The position numbers were made by a program, and so were the translations under genes. The notes below the pieces were generated by a model, which saw only the letters and a program-made list of their open reading frames with translations, searched no databases and had not been told where the DNA came from. Shown piece by piece: positions 20,814-29,290 of a stretch of DNA of 64,000 bases. The stretch lies in NCBI RefSeq assembly GCF_003635165.1, contig NZ_ML058616.1, positions 1 to 64,000 on the forward strand. The letters are read 5' to 3'. Position 1 is the first letter of the stretch. Each line of letters opens with the position of its first letter. Source of the DNA: Burkholderia sp. Nafp2/4-1b (lineage in GTDB: Bacteria; Pseudomonadota; Gammaproteobacteria; Burkholderiales; Burkholderiaceae).

Positions 20814-21173
20814 ATGAACCTGAAGATCAGTGGACATCATCTCGAAGTCACGCCTGCAATTCGCGAATACGTGATCACCAAGCTGGACAGGGTGCTACGC
20901 CATAGCGATCAGGTGATCGATGGCACTGTGATCCTCTCGGTCGACAACCACAAGGAAAAGGACAAGCAGCAGCGCGCGGAAATCAATCTGCACCTGAAGG
21001 GCAAGGACATCTTCGTCGAAAGCGCAAACGGCAACCTGTACGCTGCGATCGATCTGCTGATCGACAAGCTGGATCGTCAAGTCGTCAAGCACATGGAGCG
21101 TCTGCAGACCCATGCGCACGACCCGATCAAGCTGCAGCCGTCGATCGACCAGATCGAACTGCCGCCGCAATAA
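20814..21173 (+). CDS. hpf: ribosome hibernation-promoting factor (short HPF / YhbH)
   Basis: 119 residues, the short form of the HPF/RaiA (sigma-54 modulation) family. It binds the 30S decoding region and helps to form inactive 100S dimers in stationary phase. The start MNLKISGHHLEVTPAIREYV and the central VDNHKEKDKQQRAEINLHLKG are characteristic. There is GGAG 9-10 bases before the ATG. A strong terminator follows, so hpf ends the transcript coming from rpoN. Confidence 0.95.
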   Translation: MNLKISGHHLEVTPAIREYVITKLDRVLRHSDQVIDGTVILSVDNHKEKDKQQRAEINLHLKGKDIFVESANGNLYAAIDLLIDKLDRQVVKHMERLQTHAHDPIKLQPSIDQIELPPQ

Positions 21174-21194
21174 CGGTCACCGCAACACCCACGC

Positions 21195-21221
21195 CGCCCG
21201 GTTCGCCGGGCGTTTTTTTTG
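21195..21221 (+). terminator. rho-independent terminator of hpf
   Basis: CGCCCGG (21195-21201), a TTCG tetraloop and CCGGGCG (21206-21212) form a perfect seven-base-pair stem, followed by eight T residues. Confidence 0.9.
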
Positions 21222-21282
21222 TATCCGCGCGGCCGTGGCGCGACCGGTCCGTCCATGCTGCGCCACGCGCGCGGCTGTGCTC

Positions 21283-21288
21283 TATAAT
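21283..21288 (+). promoter_or_regulatory. TATAAT -10 box, likely ptsN promoter
   Basis: A consensus TATAAT stands about 140 bases before the ptsN start, beyond the hpf terminator. No convincing -35 was found at the right distance (GCGCCA with 17-base spacing), so the promoter may need an activator. Confidence 0.45.
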
Positions 21289-21342
21289 GTCCCGGTTATC
21301 GCCGGGGGGCGTTGGGCGCGATCGCCGCGTTGCAGGTTGCCG

Positions 21343-21429
21343 ATGCCGAACGCCTTGATATCGCCGACATGCAACACCAGTCTGCCGCCGCAAGGAGACC
21401 CCAGGCCGCCCAATCGCCTGCCAACATGA
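21343..21429 (+). CDS. possible 28-codon upstream ORF coupled to ptsN
   Basis: ATG at 21343 has AGG seven bases upstream (GCAGGTTGCCG). It encodes 28 residues starting MPNALISPTC, proline-rich after that, and stops with the TGA of an ATGA that contains the ptsN start codon. ptsN itself has no Shine-Dalgarno sequence close to its ATG. The arrangement would let ribosomes ending the short frame re-initiate at ptsN. Whether the peptide has any function is unknown. This is an inference from layout only. Confidence 0.35.
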   Translation: MPNALISPTCNTSLPPQGDPRPPNRLPT

Positions 21430-21881
21430 ATCGCCTAGCCAAAATCCTGCCCATAGAGAACGTCGTCATCGACCTCTCCGTCACCAGCAAGAAACGCGTC
21501 TTCGAACAAGCCGGGCTGATGTTCGAGAATCAGAACGGCATCGCCCGCAGCACCGTCACGGACAACCTGTTCGCGCGCGAGCGCCTCGGTTCGACCGGGC
21601 TCGGCGAAGGTGTCGCGATTCCGCACGGCCGCATCAAGGGCCTCAAGCATCCGCTCGCCGCGTTCGTGCGGCTCGCCGACGCGATCCCGTTCGAAGCGCC
21701 CGACGGCCAGCCCGTCGGTCTCCTGATTTTCCTGCTCGTCCCCGAGCAAGCCACCCAGCAGCACCTCGAGATCCTGTCGGAAATCGCGCAACTGCTGTCC
21801 GATCGCGACGCGCGAGAGCGTCTGCACAACGAAACGGATCTCGCCGAGTTGCATCGCCTGCTCACTCAGTGGCAACCTTGA
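21426..21881 (+). CDS. ptsN: PTS IIA-like nitrogen regulatory protein EIIA-Ntr
   Basis: 151 residues. The last phosphoacceptor of the nitrogen PTS; its phosphorylation state influences K+ transport, sigma-54-linked functions and, in some species, PHB. The phosphorylated His is in GVAIPHGRIKGL. The start MNRLAKILPIENVV is the normal family start, although the frame is open to 21312. It sits in the classical rpoN-hpf-ptsN-hprK-rapZ cluster. No close ribosome-binding site is seen; see the upstream frame at 21343. Confidence 0.95.
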   Translation: MNRLAKILPIENVVIDLSVTSKKRVFEQAGLMFENQNGIARSTVTDNLFARERLGSTGLGEGVAIPHGRIKGLKHPLAAFVRLADAIPFEAPDGQPVGLLIFLLVPEQATQQHLEILSEIAQLLSDRDARERLHNETDLAELHRLLTQWQP

Positions 21882-22010
21882 GTTGATCCGGGCGGAATAT
21901 TTTCCTGAACGAGGCGGCTTCGGCCGCCGACCAGGGCCGCCTGGCGCCGGTCCGGCATGGCGACGTCCGTCGCCGCGCGCAAGCACCGGCTCATTGGAGT
22001 GACGAGAGTC

Positions 22011-22979
22011 ATGGATACGTCCAGCATCAACGCCCAGAGCATCTTCGACGACAACGCGGCCACGCTGAAACTGAGCTGGCTGACGGGGCATGAAGGCTGG
22101 GAGCGCGGTTTCTCGGCCGACACCGTTGGCAACGCAACGTCCAGCGCCGACCTCGTCGGCCACCTGAACCTGATCCACCCGAACCGGATCCAGGTGCTCG
22201 GCGAAGCCGAAATCGACTACTACCAGCGGCAGACCGACGAAGACCGTTCGCGCCACATGGCCGAGCTGATCGCGCTCGAACCGCCGTTCCTCGTCGTCGC
22301 CGGCGGCGCCGCCGCGCCGCCCGAACTCGTGCTGCGCTGCACGCGCTCGTCCACGCCGCTGTTCACGACGCCGATGTCGGCCGCCGCGGTGATCGACAGC
22401 CTGCGACTCTACATGTCGCGCATCCTCGCGCCGCGCGCGACGCTGCACGGCGTGTTCCTCGACATCCTCGGGATGGGCGTGCTGCTCACCGGCGACTCCG
22501 GGCTCGGCAAGAGCGAACTCGGCCTCGAACTCATCAGCCGCGGCCACGGCCTCGTCGCAGACGACGCCGTCGACTTCGTCCGACTTGGCCCCGATTTCGT
22601 CGAAGGCCGCTGCCCGCCGCTGCTGCAGAACCTGCTCGAAGTGCGCGGCCTCGGCCTGCTCGACATCAAGACGATCTTCGGTGAAACCGCCGTGCGCCGG
22701 AAAATGAAGCTCAAGCTGATCGTCCAGCTCGTGCGGCGCCCGGACGGCGAATTCCAGCGGCTGCCGCTGGAAAGCCAGACGGTCGACGTGCTCGGTTTGC
22801 CGATCAGCAAGGTCACGATCCAGGTGGCGGCCGGCCGCAACCTCGCGGTGCTCGTCGAAGCGGCCGTGCGGAACACGATCCTGCAGTTGCGCGGCATCGA
22901 TACGTTGCGCGATTTCATGGATCGGCAACGACTCGCGATGCAGGATCCCGACAGTCAGTTCCCCGGCAAGCTCGTGTAA
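22011..22979 (+). CDS. hprK: HPr kinase/phosphorylase
   Basis: 322 residues. Phosphorylates and dephosphorylates a serine of HPr. The N-terminal domain is followed by the P-loop GDSGLGKSELGLELISRGH near residue 155 and the family motif EVRGLGLLDIKTIFG. The start at MDTSSINAQSIF has GGAG 14 bases upstream and fits the usual Burkholderia length. In proteobacteria this enzyme belongs to the incomplete nitrogen PTS; here a second HPr domain with serines at the expected site is in the GlcNAc PTS fusion at 49051-51633. Confidence 0.95.
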   Translation: MDTSSINAQSIFDDNAATLKLSWLTGHEGWERGFSADTVGNATSSADLVGHLNLIHPNRIQVLGEAEIDYYQRQTDEDRSRHMAELIALEPPFLVVAGGAAAPPELVLRCTRSSTPLFTTPMSAAAVIDSLRLYMSRILAPRATLHGVFLDILGMGVLLTGDSGLGKSELGLELISRGHGLVADDAVDFVRLGPDFVEGRCPPLLQNLLEVRGLGLLDIKTIFGETAVRRKMKLKLIVQLVRRPDGEFQRLPLESQTVDVLGLPISKVTIQVAAGRNLAVLVEAAVRNTILQLRGIDTLRDFMDRQRLAMQDPDSQFPGKLV

Positions 22980-23054
22980 CGTCCCGGCGCCGGCCTCGCA
23001 GCGCCGACGCGTCGAGCCGGTGCTATGATGAAACGTCAGGATTCTCTGCTTCCC

Positions 23055-23963
23055 ATGCGCATCGTCCTCATCACCGGCATCTCCGGCTCAGGCAAGTCCG
23101 TCGCGCTGAACGCGCTTGAGGACGCAGGCTACTACTGCGTCGACAACCTGCCGCCGCACGTGCTGCCCGAACTCGCCCGCTACCTCGCCGACGACGGCCA
23201 GCACCGGCTCGCGGTCGCGATCGATGCGCGTTCGAGCGCGTCGCTCGACGAAATGCCCGGCCTGATCCGCGCGCTGTCGCTCGAGCACGACGTGCGCGTG
23301 CTGTTCCTCAACGCGAGCACGCAGGCGCTGATCCAGCGCTTCTCCGAAACACGCCGGCGCCATCCGCTGTCCGGCTCGCCGTCGCACGACGCGAACGTCG
23401 GGCTGCTGTCGTCGCTCGAGGAAGCGATCGAGCGCGAACGCGACCTGGTCGCGCCGCTCGCAGAATTCGGCCATCAGATCGATACGAGTACGCTGCGCGC
23501 GAACGTGCTGCGCACGTGGGTCAAGCGCTTCATCGAGCAGAAGAACAACGACCTGATGGTGATGTTCGAATCGTTCGGCTTCAAGCGCGGCGTGCCGCTC
23601 GATGCCGACCTGATGTTCGACGTACGCGCGCTGCCGAACCCGTACTACGACCATGAGCTGCGCCCGCTCACCGGGCTGGACCAGCCGGTCATCGCCTTTC
23701 TCGACGCATTGCCGATCGTCCACCAGATGATCGACGACATCCATGCGTTCCTGATGAAATGGCTGCCGCACTTTCGCGAAGACAACCGCAGCTACCTGAC
23801 CGTCGCCATCGGCTGCACGGGCGGTCAGCATCGCTCGGTGTTCATCGCGGAAACGCTCGCCGCGCGCCTCGCGCACGATGCGAACGTGATCGTGCGGCAT
23901 CGTGACGCGCCGGTGGATGTCGACGCGTCGTCGCGGCTCGTCACCGAGGTCGAACGACCTTAG
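23055..23963 (+). CDS. rapZ: RNase adapter protein RapZ
   Basis: 302 residues. P-loop protein that in E. coli hands the small RNA GlmZ to RNase E and so controls glmS and amino-sugar supply. The nucleotide-binding loop is GISGSGKSVALNAL and the C-terminal RNA-binding region has TVAIGCTGGQHRSVFIAE. I use the ATG giving MRIVLITG; an ATG pair ten codons upstream (23025) is also possible. Neither has a strong ribosome-binding site. Confidence 0.93.
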   Translation: MRIVLITGISGSGKSVALNALEDAGYYCVDNLPPHVLPELARYLADDGQHRLAVAIDARSSASLDEMPGLIRALSLEHDVRVLFLNASTQALIQRFSETRRRHPLSGSPSHDANVGLLSSLEEAIERERDLVAPLAEFGHQIDTSTLRANVLRTWVKRFIEQKNNDLMVMFESFGFKRGVPLDADLMFDVRALPNPYYDHELRPLTGLDQPVIAFLDALPIVHQMIDDIHAFLMKWLPHFREDNRSYLTVAIGCTGGQHRSVFIAETLAARLAHDANVIVRHRDAPVDVDASSRLVTEVERP

Positions 23964-23989
23964 CGACACCGCCCTCTCGCCGGCGCGCC

Positions 23990-24625
23990 ATGTCCACCCT
24001 ATCGACCACCCTGATCGACCTGCCGCTGTTTCCGCTGCACACAGTGCTGTTCCCCGGTGGCTGGCTGCCGCTCAAGGTGTTCGAGGCGCGCTATCTCGAC
24101 ATGGCCCGCACCTGCCTGCGCGACGATGCGCCGTTCGGCGTGTGTCTGCTGAAGAGCGGCCCCGAAGTCGCGCAGGACGGCGCCGTGTCGGTGCCCGAGA
24201 CCATCGGTTGCATGGCCCGCATCACCGAGTGCGACACCGGCGAATTCGGGATGCTGTACGTGCAGGCGATCGGCACGCAGCGCTTCGAGCTGCTGTCGTA
24301 TCGCGTCGAAGGCAACGGGCTGCTGGTCGGCATCGCGGAGCCGCTGCCCGACGACATCCCGCTCGAAGGCGAGCAGGCGCTCGCACAATTCGGCTCGTGC
24401 GCCGAGGTGCTCGAGCGGATCATCGAAGCACTGAAGAAAACCGAACCGGACAAGATGCCGTTCCCCGAACCGTTTCGCCTCGACGATCCGAGCTGGGTAT
24501 CGAACCGTCTCGCGGAACTGCTGCCGCTCGACCTGCGCGCGCGGCAGAAGCTGATGGAGTTTCCGGATGTCGGCGCGCGGATCGACGCCGTGCACCACGT
24601 GCTCGACCGGCACGGCTGGCTGTAG
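23990..24625 (+). CDS. LON peptidase N-terminal (substrate-binding) domain protein
   Basis: 211 residues made only of the Lon N-terminal domain: IDLPLFPLHTVLFPGGWLPL at the start, KVFEARYLDMARTCLRDD next, and a C-terminal helical part. No ATPase or protease domain is attached. Stand-alone Lon-N proteins are common in proteobacteria and their role is not settled. It is 26 bp past rapZ and convergent with mutY; a 14-bp palindrome (24658-24671) in the gap may mark transcript ends. Confidence 0.85.
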   Translation: MSTLSTTLIDLPLFPLHTVLFPGGWLPLKVFEARYLDMARTCLRDDAPFGVCLLKSGPEVAQDGAVSVPETIGCMARITECDTGEFGMLYVQAIGTQRFELLSYRVEGNGLLVGIAEPLPDDIPLEGEQALAQFGSCAEVLERIIEALKKTEPDKMPFPEPFRLDDPSWVSNRLAELLPLDLRARQKLMEFPDVGARIDAVHHVLDRHGWL

Positions 24626-24761
24626 GCGCCGGCTGACATGCCGCGTTGCAGAGGCACCGCGATGCATCGCGCGGCGCATGGATGACCCGCGGCGCGGGCA
24701 TCCTCGTTGCGCGTTGCGCAACGACTCCGAACGCGGCCCGTGCCGCGCCCTTTCCCCTTCG

Positions 24762-25868
24762 TTACAGCAGCGGCCCGCTCAGCGCATCGAGCAGCTTGCG
24801 CACGGGCGCCGGCACGCCGTATGAGTCGAGCGCGGCGAGCGGCACCCACGCCGTCTCGGCATCCTGCGCGTGCGCGAGCGGCAGCCCGCCGTTCGTCATG
24901 TCGCTCAGCCGCGGCTCGATCTCGAGCCGGAAATGCGTGAACGTGTGCGTGAACGGCGCGAGCGGCACCGGGCCGGCGCCGCCGAAGCCGCGTGCGAGTT
25001 CCGCGAGCGCGGCATCGCCGTCCGCCTGCGGCAGGCACCACAGGCCGCCCCAGATGCCGGCCGGCGGGCGCCGCTCGAGCAGCACTGCGTCGCCGTCGCG
25101 CAGCACGAGCATCCAGGTCTTGCGCGTCGGCACGGCCTTCTTCGGCCGCGCGGCCGGCAGTTCGCGCTGCCGGCCGGTCGATTGCGCGACGCAGTCGCCC
25201 GCGAACGGACAGCGCGCGCAATCCGGCTTGCCGCGCACGCACAGCGTCGCGCCGAGATCCATCAGCCCCTGCGTGTAGGCGCTCACGTCGGCCGCGTTCG
25301 CGGCATCCGGCAGCAGCGATTCGGCCAGCGCCCACATGTCGTTCTCGACCCGCTTCTCGCCCGGGAAGCCTTCGACGCCGAATACCCGCGCGAGCACGCG
25401 CTTCACGTTGCCGTCGAGAATCGTCGCGCGCGCACCGTATGCGAACGATGCGATCGCCGCGGCCGTCGAGCGGCCGATGCCCGGCAGTTCGGCGAGCGCG
25501 TCGGGCGTCGACGGGAATACGCCGCCATGCTCGGCCACGACGACCTGCGCGCAGCGGTGCAGATTGCGCGCGCGCGAGTAGTAGCCGAGGCCGGCCCACA
25601 GCGCCATCACGTCGTCGGCCGGCGCGGCCGCGAGCGCGGCGACGTCGGGGAAGCGCTCGAGAAAGCGCGTGTAATACGGGACGACGGTCGATACCTGCGT
25701 CTGCTGCAGCATGATTTCCGACAACCAGATCCAGTACGGATCGCGAGTGTTCTGCCACGGCAGGTCATGGCGGCCGTGCACGCGCTGCCATGCGACCAGG
25801 CGCGGAGCGAACGTGCGGTGCAGCGGGGTGACGGGGAACGGAGCGGGAGCGATGCGGGGCGGCTTCAA
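24762..25868 (-). CDS. mutY: A/G-specific adenine glycosylase
   Basis: 368 residues. Removes adenine mispaired with 8-oxoguanine. The HhH-GPD domain is complete, with catalytic Glu in WIWLSEIMLQQTQV and the hairpin ELPGIGRSTAAAIASF; the [4Fe-4S] cysteines follow the pattern C-x6-C-x2-C-x5-C in CVRGKPDCARCPFAGDC. A Nudix-like C-terminal domain (about 240-365) that senses 8-oxoG follows. The start codon is TTG at 25866-25868 by best frame length. It lies 37 bp past mutM on the same strand, so the two arms of the GO system are together. Confidence 0.95.
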   Translation of the reverse strand: MKPPRIAPAPFPVTPLHRTFAPRLVAWQRVHGRHDLPWQNTRDPYWIWLSEIMLQQTQVSTVVPYYTRFLERFPDVAALAAAPADDVMALWAGLGYYSRARNLHRCAQVVVAEHGGVFPSTPDALAELPGIGRSTAAAIASFAYGARATILDGNVKRVLARVFGVEGFPGEKRVENDMWALAESLLPDAANAADVSAYTQGLMDLGATLCVRGKPDCARCPFAGDCVAQSTGRQRELPAARPKKAVPTRKTWMLVLRDGDAVLLERRPPAGIWGGLWCLPQADGDAALAELARGFGGAGPVPLAPFTHTFTHFRLEIEPRLSDMTNGGLPLAHAQDAETAWVPLAALDSYGVPAPVRKLLDALSGPLL

Positions 25869-25905
25869 GTGTTCGAATCTTTGGAAAAAGGTTACAACGT
25901 GCAGC

Positions 25906-26733
25906 TCAACGCTGGCAGGTCGGACAGAAATAGGTCGAGCGCTGGCCCTGCACGATCTGGCGGATCGGCGTGCCGCAGACGCGGCAAGGCAGCCCCGCGC
26001 GGTCGTAGACGAAGCAGTCGAGCTGGAAGTAGCCGCTTTCGCCGTTGCTGCCGACGAAATCGCGCAGCGTGCTGCCGCCGCGTTCGATCGCGTCGGCTAG
26101 CGTCGCGCGCACGGCGTCGGCCAGCCGCTCGTAACGCGGCAGCGACACCTTGCCGGCGGCGGTCGTCGGCCGGATGCCCGCGCGAAACAGGCTCTCCGAC
26201 GCATAGATGTTGCCGACGCCGACGACCATGTCGCCCGCGAGCAGCGCCTGCTTGACCGACACCGTGCGGCCGCGCGTGCGCGCATGCAGCAGCGCGCCGG
26301 TGAATGCCGGCGAGAACGGCTCGACGCCGAGGCTCGCGAGCAGCGGATGCGCATGCACGTCGCCCGCTTCGCGCGGGTGCCACAGCACGGCGCCGAAACG
26401 GCGCGGGTCGCGAAACCGCAGCACGAATTCGTCGAAGATCCAGTCGATGTGATCGTGTTTCGCGGCGACCGGCACGCCGGCCGCGGGCAGCACGCGCAGC
26501 GTGCCCGTCATCCCGAGATGGACGATGAACCAGCCCGCGTCGACCTCGAACATCAGGTACTTGCCGCGACGCTCGACGGCGAGCACCTCGCGCGCGCGCA
26601 ATTGCTCCGCGAGCCCCGCCGGCACGGGCCAGCGCAGCATCGCGGTACGGACGTCGACACGCTCGACGCGGCGGCCCGCGACAAAGGGCTCGATGCCGCG
26701 GCGCGTGACTTCGACTTCTGGCAACTCTGGCAT
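25906..26733 (-). CDS. mutM: formamidopyrimidine-DNA glycosylase
   Basis: 275 residues. Bifunctional glycosylase/AP lyase that excises 8-oxoguanine and FapyG opposite C. The catalytic N-terminal PELPEVE is exposed after Met removal, the helix-two-turn-helix region holds VGVGNIYASESLFRAG, and the zinc finger CRVCGTPI...CPTCQR closes the protein. It is upstream of mutY on the minus strand and divergent from the TPR protein. Confidence 0.97.
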   Translation of the reverse strand: MPELPEVEVTRRGIEPFVAGRRVERVDVRTAMLRWPVPAGLAEQLRAREVLAVERRGKYLMFEVDAGWFIVHLGMTGTLRVLPAAGVPVAAKHDHIDWIFDEFVLRFRDPRRFGAVLWHPREAGDVHAHPLLASLGVEPFSPAFTGALLHARTRGRTVSVKQALLAGDMVVGVGNIYASESLFRAGIRPTTAAGKVSLPRYERLADAVRATLADAIERGGSTLRDFVGSNGESGYFQLDCFVYDRAGLPCRVCGTPIRQIVQGQRSTYFCPTCQR

Positions 26734-26819
26734 GTTTTATGGGTCCGAAACGGGATTCACGATCGTGCGTGTATTGTAGCGAGCGCGTTACAATCGGTTG
26801 AACCATCGAACGGATTTCC

Positions 26820-28643
26820 ATGACCTTGCCCTCGAAGCTGCTTCTGAAGCGCCCCGCCGCCGCGTGCGGCGCGCGTGCCTTCCCGGTCCGCCGTGCGCTC
26901 GGCGCCGCGCTGTTCGCCGCATGGACCCTCACCGCCTTCCCGGCCCACGCGCAGGCTCCGGCATCGGACGACGCGGAGCCGCAGGGCGCGTTCGAGCACG
27001 TGATGCCGGACGAGAAAAAGGATCTCCCGGGCGTGGCACTGACGAGCCAGATCGTCTACCAGGTGCTCGCCGCGGAGGTCGCGCTCCAGCGTAACCAGCC
27101 GGCGCCGGCCTACCAGACCTACCTCGCGCTCGCCCGCGACACGCGCGACCCGCGCATGGCGCAGCGGGCGACCGAGATCGCGCTCGGCGCACAAAGCCCG
27201 GCCGACGCGCTGTCCGCCGCCGAGTTGTGGCGCCAGTACGCACCCAGTTCGAACCGCGCGTCGCAAGTCGACGCCGCGCTGCTGGTGCTCGCCGGCAAGC
27301 CGGCCGACGCGCAGCCGATGCTCGCGCGCGAGCTGGCCCGCGCGACCGGCGAAACGCGCGGCCCCGCGATCCTCGCGCTGCAGGCGCTGCTGGTGCGCGG
27401 CGCCGACCGCGTCGGCGGCCTCGCGGTGCTGAAGGACATGCTGAAGAACGACATGAACCGCCCGGAGGCGCAGCTCGCGATCGCGCGGCAGCAACTCGCG
27501 GTCGACGACAAGGCAGGCGCCGCGCAGTCGCTGAAGCAGGCCCTGCAGATCCGCCCCGACTACCTGCCGGCAGCGCTGATGCTGTCGCAGATGGGCCCCG
27601 CCGAGCGTGCGGCCGGCATCGTGTCGTTCGAGAAATATGTTCAGCAGAATCCGAAGTCGCGCGACGCGCGGCTCGCGCTGTCGCAGCTCTATCTGGCCGA
27701 CGACCGCCTCGACGACGCGCAGAAGCAGTTCGAGACGATGCGCAAGCTCGACTCGAAGGATCCGACGCCGTTGATGGCGCTCGCGCTGATCAAGATCCAG
27801 CAGAAGAAGCTCGACGATGCGAGCGCGTACCTGAAACAGTACGTGCAGCTCGGCGACAAGCAGCCGAATCTCGACGTCGGCCAGGGCTACATCTACCTCG
27901 CGCAGATCGCGATCGAACAGGGCAGCGACGCGCAGGCGTCGCAATGGCTCGACAAGGTCGACCAGACGAGCCAGCACTACCTGCCCGCACAGATCACGCG
28001 CGCGCAGTTGCTGCAGAAACAGGGCAAGACCGACGAGGCGCGCAAGGTGCTTGACGACCTGCCGATCAGCGATCCGCGCGATGCGGCCGTGGTCGCGCGC
28101 ACCGACGCGTCGATCCTGTTCACCGCGAAGCGCTATCCGGAAGCCGAGGCGCGCCTCGGGCAGGCGGTGCAGGACTTCCCGGACGATCCCGACCTGCGCT
28201 ACGACTACGCGATGGCGGCCGAAAAGACCGGCCATTACACGACGATGGAAAAGCAGCTGCGCGAGCTGATCCGCACGCAGCCCGACAATCCGCAGGCGTA
28301 CAACGCGCTCGGCTATTCGCTGGCCGATCGCAACCAGCGCCTGCCGGAGGCCAGCAAGCTGATCGACAAGGCAGTGTCGCTCGCGCCGAACGATGCGTAC
28401 ATCATGGACAGCCTCGGCTGGGTGAAGTACCGGATGGGCGACACGGCCGGCGCGACGAAGGTGCTGCAGCGCGCGTACGAGCTGCAACCGAACGCCGAGA
28501 TCGGCGCGCACCTCGGCGAAGTGCTGTGGAAGAGCGGCGCGCAGGACGACGCGCGCAACGCATTGCGTGCCGCGCAGAAGCTCGAGCCCGACAACGATAC
28601 GCTCGTGCAGACGCTCAAGCGCCTGCAGATCAACGGCCTCTGA
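26820..28643 (+). CDS. TPR-repeat protein with signal peptide
   Basis: 607 residues. An N-terminal Arg-rich and hydrophobic stretch (VRRALGAALFAAWTLTAFPAHAQ) looks like a signal peptide cut after AHA, so the product is periplasmic or envelope-linked. The rest is a helical solenoid of tetratricopeptide repeats, for example PAALMLSQMGPAERAAGIV, DARLALSQLYLADDRLDDAQ and AYNALGYSLADRNQRLPEAS. Its stop overlaps the lolB start by one base. A scaffold role in outer-membrane or lipoprotein assembly is suggested by that neighbour, but not shown. Confidence 0.8.
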   Translation: MTLPSKLLLKRPAAACGARAFPVRRALGAALFAAWTLTAFPAHAQAPASDDAEPQGAFEHVMPDEKKDLPGVALTSQIVYQVLAAEVALQRNQPAPAYQTYLALARDTRDPRMAQRATEIALGAQSPADALSAAELWRQYAPSSNRASQVDAALLVLAGKPADAQPMLARELARATGETRGPAILALQALLVRGADRVGGLAVLKDMLKNDMNRPEAQLAIARQQLAVDDKAGAAQSLKQALQIRPDYLPAALMLSQMGPAERAAGIVSFEKYVQQNPKSRDARLALSQLYLADDRLDDAQKQFETMRKLDSKDPTPLMALALIKIQQKKLDDASAYLKQYVQLGDKQPNLDVGQGYIYLAQIAIEQGSDAQASQWLDKVDQTSQHYLPAQITRAQLLQKQGKTDEARKVLDDLPISDPRDAAVVARTDASILFTAKRYPEAEARLGQAVQDFPDDPDLRYDYAMAAEKTGHYTTMEKQLRELIRTQPDNPQAYNALGYSLADRNQRLPEASKLIDKAVSLAPNDAYIMDSLGWVKYRMGDTAGATKVLQRAYELQPNAEIGAHLGEVLWKSGAQDDARNALRAAQKLEPDNDTLVQTLKRLQINGL

Positions 28644-29263
28644 TGCGGATGTTCCCGATGCTTTCCCTGTCTTCGCGCGCGCTGCGCACGCTGGCCGCGG
28701 CCGGCGCGGCGCTTGCGCTCGCCGGCTGCGCAAGCACGCCGCCATCGGCGAATGCGCCGTCCGGCGCCGTGCTGCAGACGGCGGCGACGCATGCGTACCA
28801 CGGCCGCTTCGCGGTGCAGTACAACGACCCCATGGGCCGCCAGCAAAACGTGTACGGCAACTTCGACTGGCAGGAGCACGGCGACGACGTGTCGCTCGAA
28901 CTGCGCAGCCCGCTCGGCCAGACGCTCGCGGTCGTCAAGTCGACGCCGCAGGCCGCGTCGCTCGAACTGCCCAATCGCCAGCCGCAATACGCGACCGACG
29001 TCGGCGAGCTGATGCAGCGCACGCTCGGCTTCTCGCTGCCGCTGGCCGGCCTGCGCTACTGGCTGCTGCCGACGCCCGCGCCGGTGACGCCCGCGCAGAC
29101 GATGCACGACCCGGCCGACGCGACGCGCGTGAAGCAGATCCGCCAGGACGGCTGGACGATCGACTACCTCGCCTACGCGGACGCACCGGCCACCGGCGTC
29201 AAACGCGTCAATCTCGTGCGCGCGACGCCGCCGCTCGACATCAAGCTCGTGCTCGACCAGTAA
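28643..29263 (+). CDS. lolB: outer-membrane lipoprotein LolB
   Basis: 206 residues. Receives lipoproteins from LolA and inserts them in the outer membrane. The start at 28643 (A of TGATG) gives MRMFPMLSLSS, a hydrophobic segment and the lipobox LALAGCAS, so the mature protein begins at that Cys. The body shows the LolA/LolB beta-fold with HGRFAVQYNDPMGRQQNVYG and LRSPLGQTLAVV. The order TPR protein-lolB-ispE-prs is common in proteobacteria. Confidence 0.93.
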   Translation: MRMFPMLSLSSRALRTLAAAGAALALAGCASTPPSANAPSGAVLQTAATHAYHGRFAVQYNDPMGRQQNVYGNFDWQEHGDDVSLELRSPLGQTLAVVKSTPQAASLELPNRQPQYATDVGELMQRTLGFSLPLAGLRYWLLPTPAPVTPAQTMHDPADATRVKQIRQDGWTIDYLAYADAPATGVKRVNLVRATPPLDIKLVLDQ

Positions 29264-29290
29264 GCACGTGAACCTAGCCCCGACATACGC

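Noticed and set aside
24658..24671. 14-bp palindrome CGCGATGCATCGCG between the LON-domain gene and mutY
   Set aside because: No loop or U-run, in a convergent gap; such short GC-rich palindromes are common by chance here.
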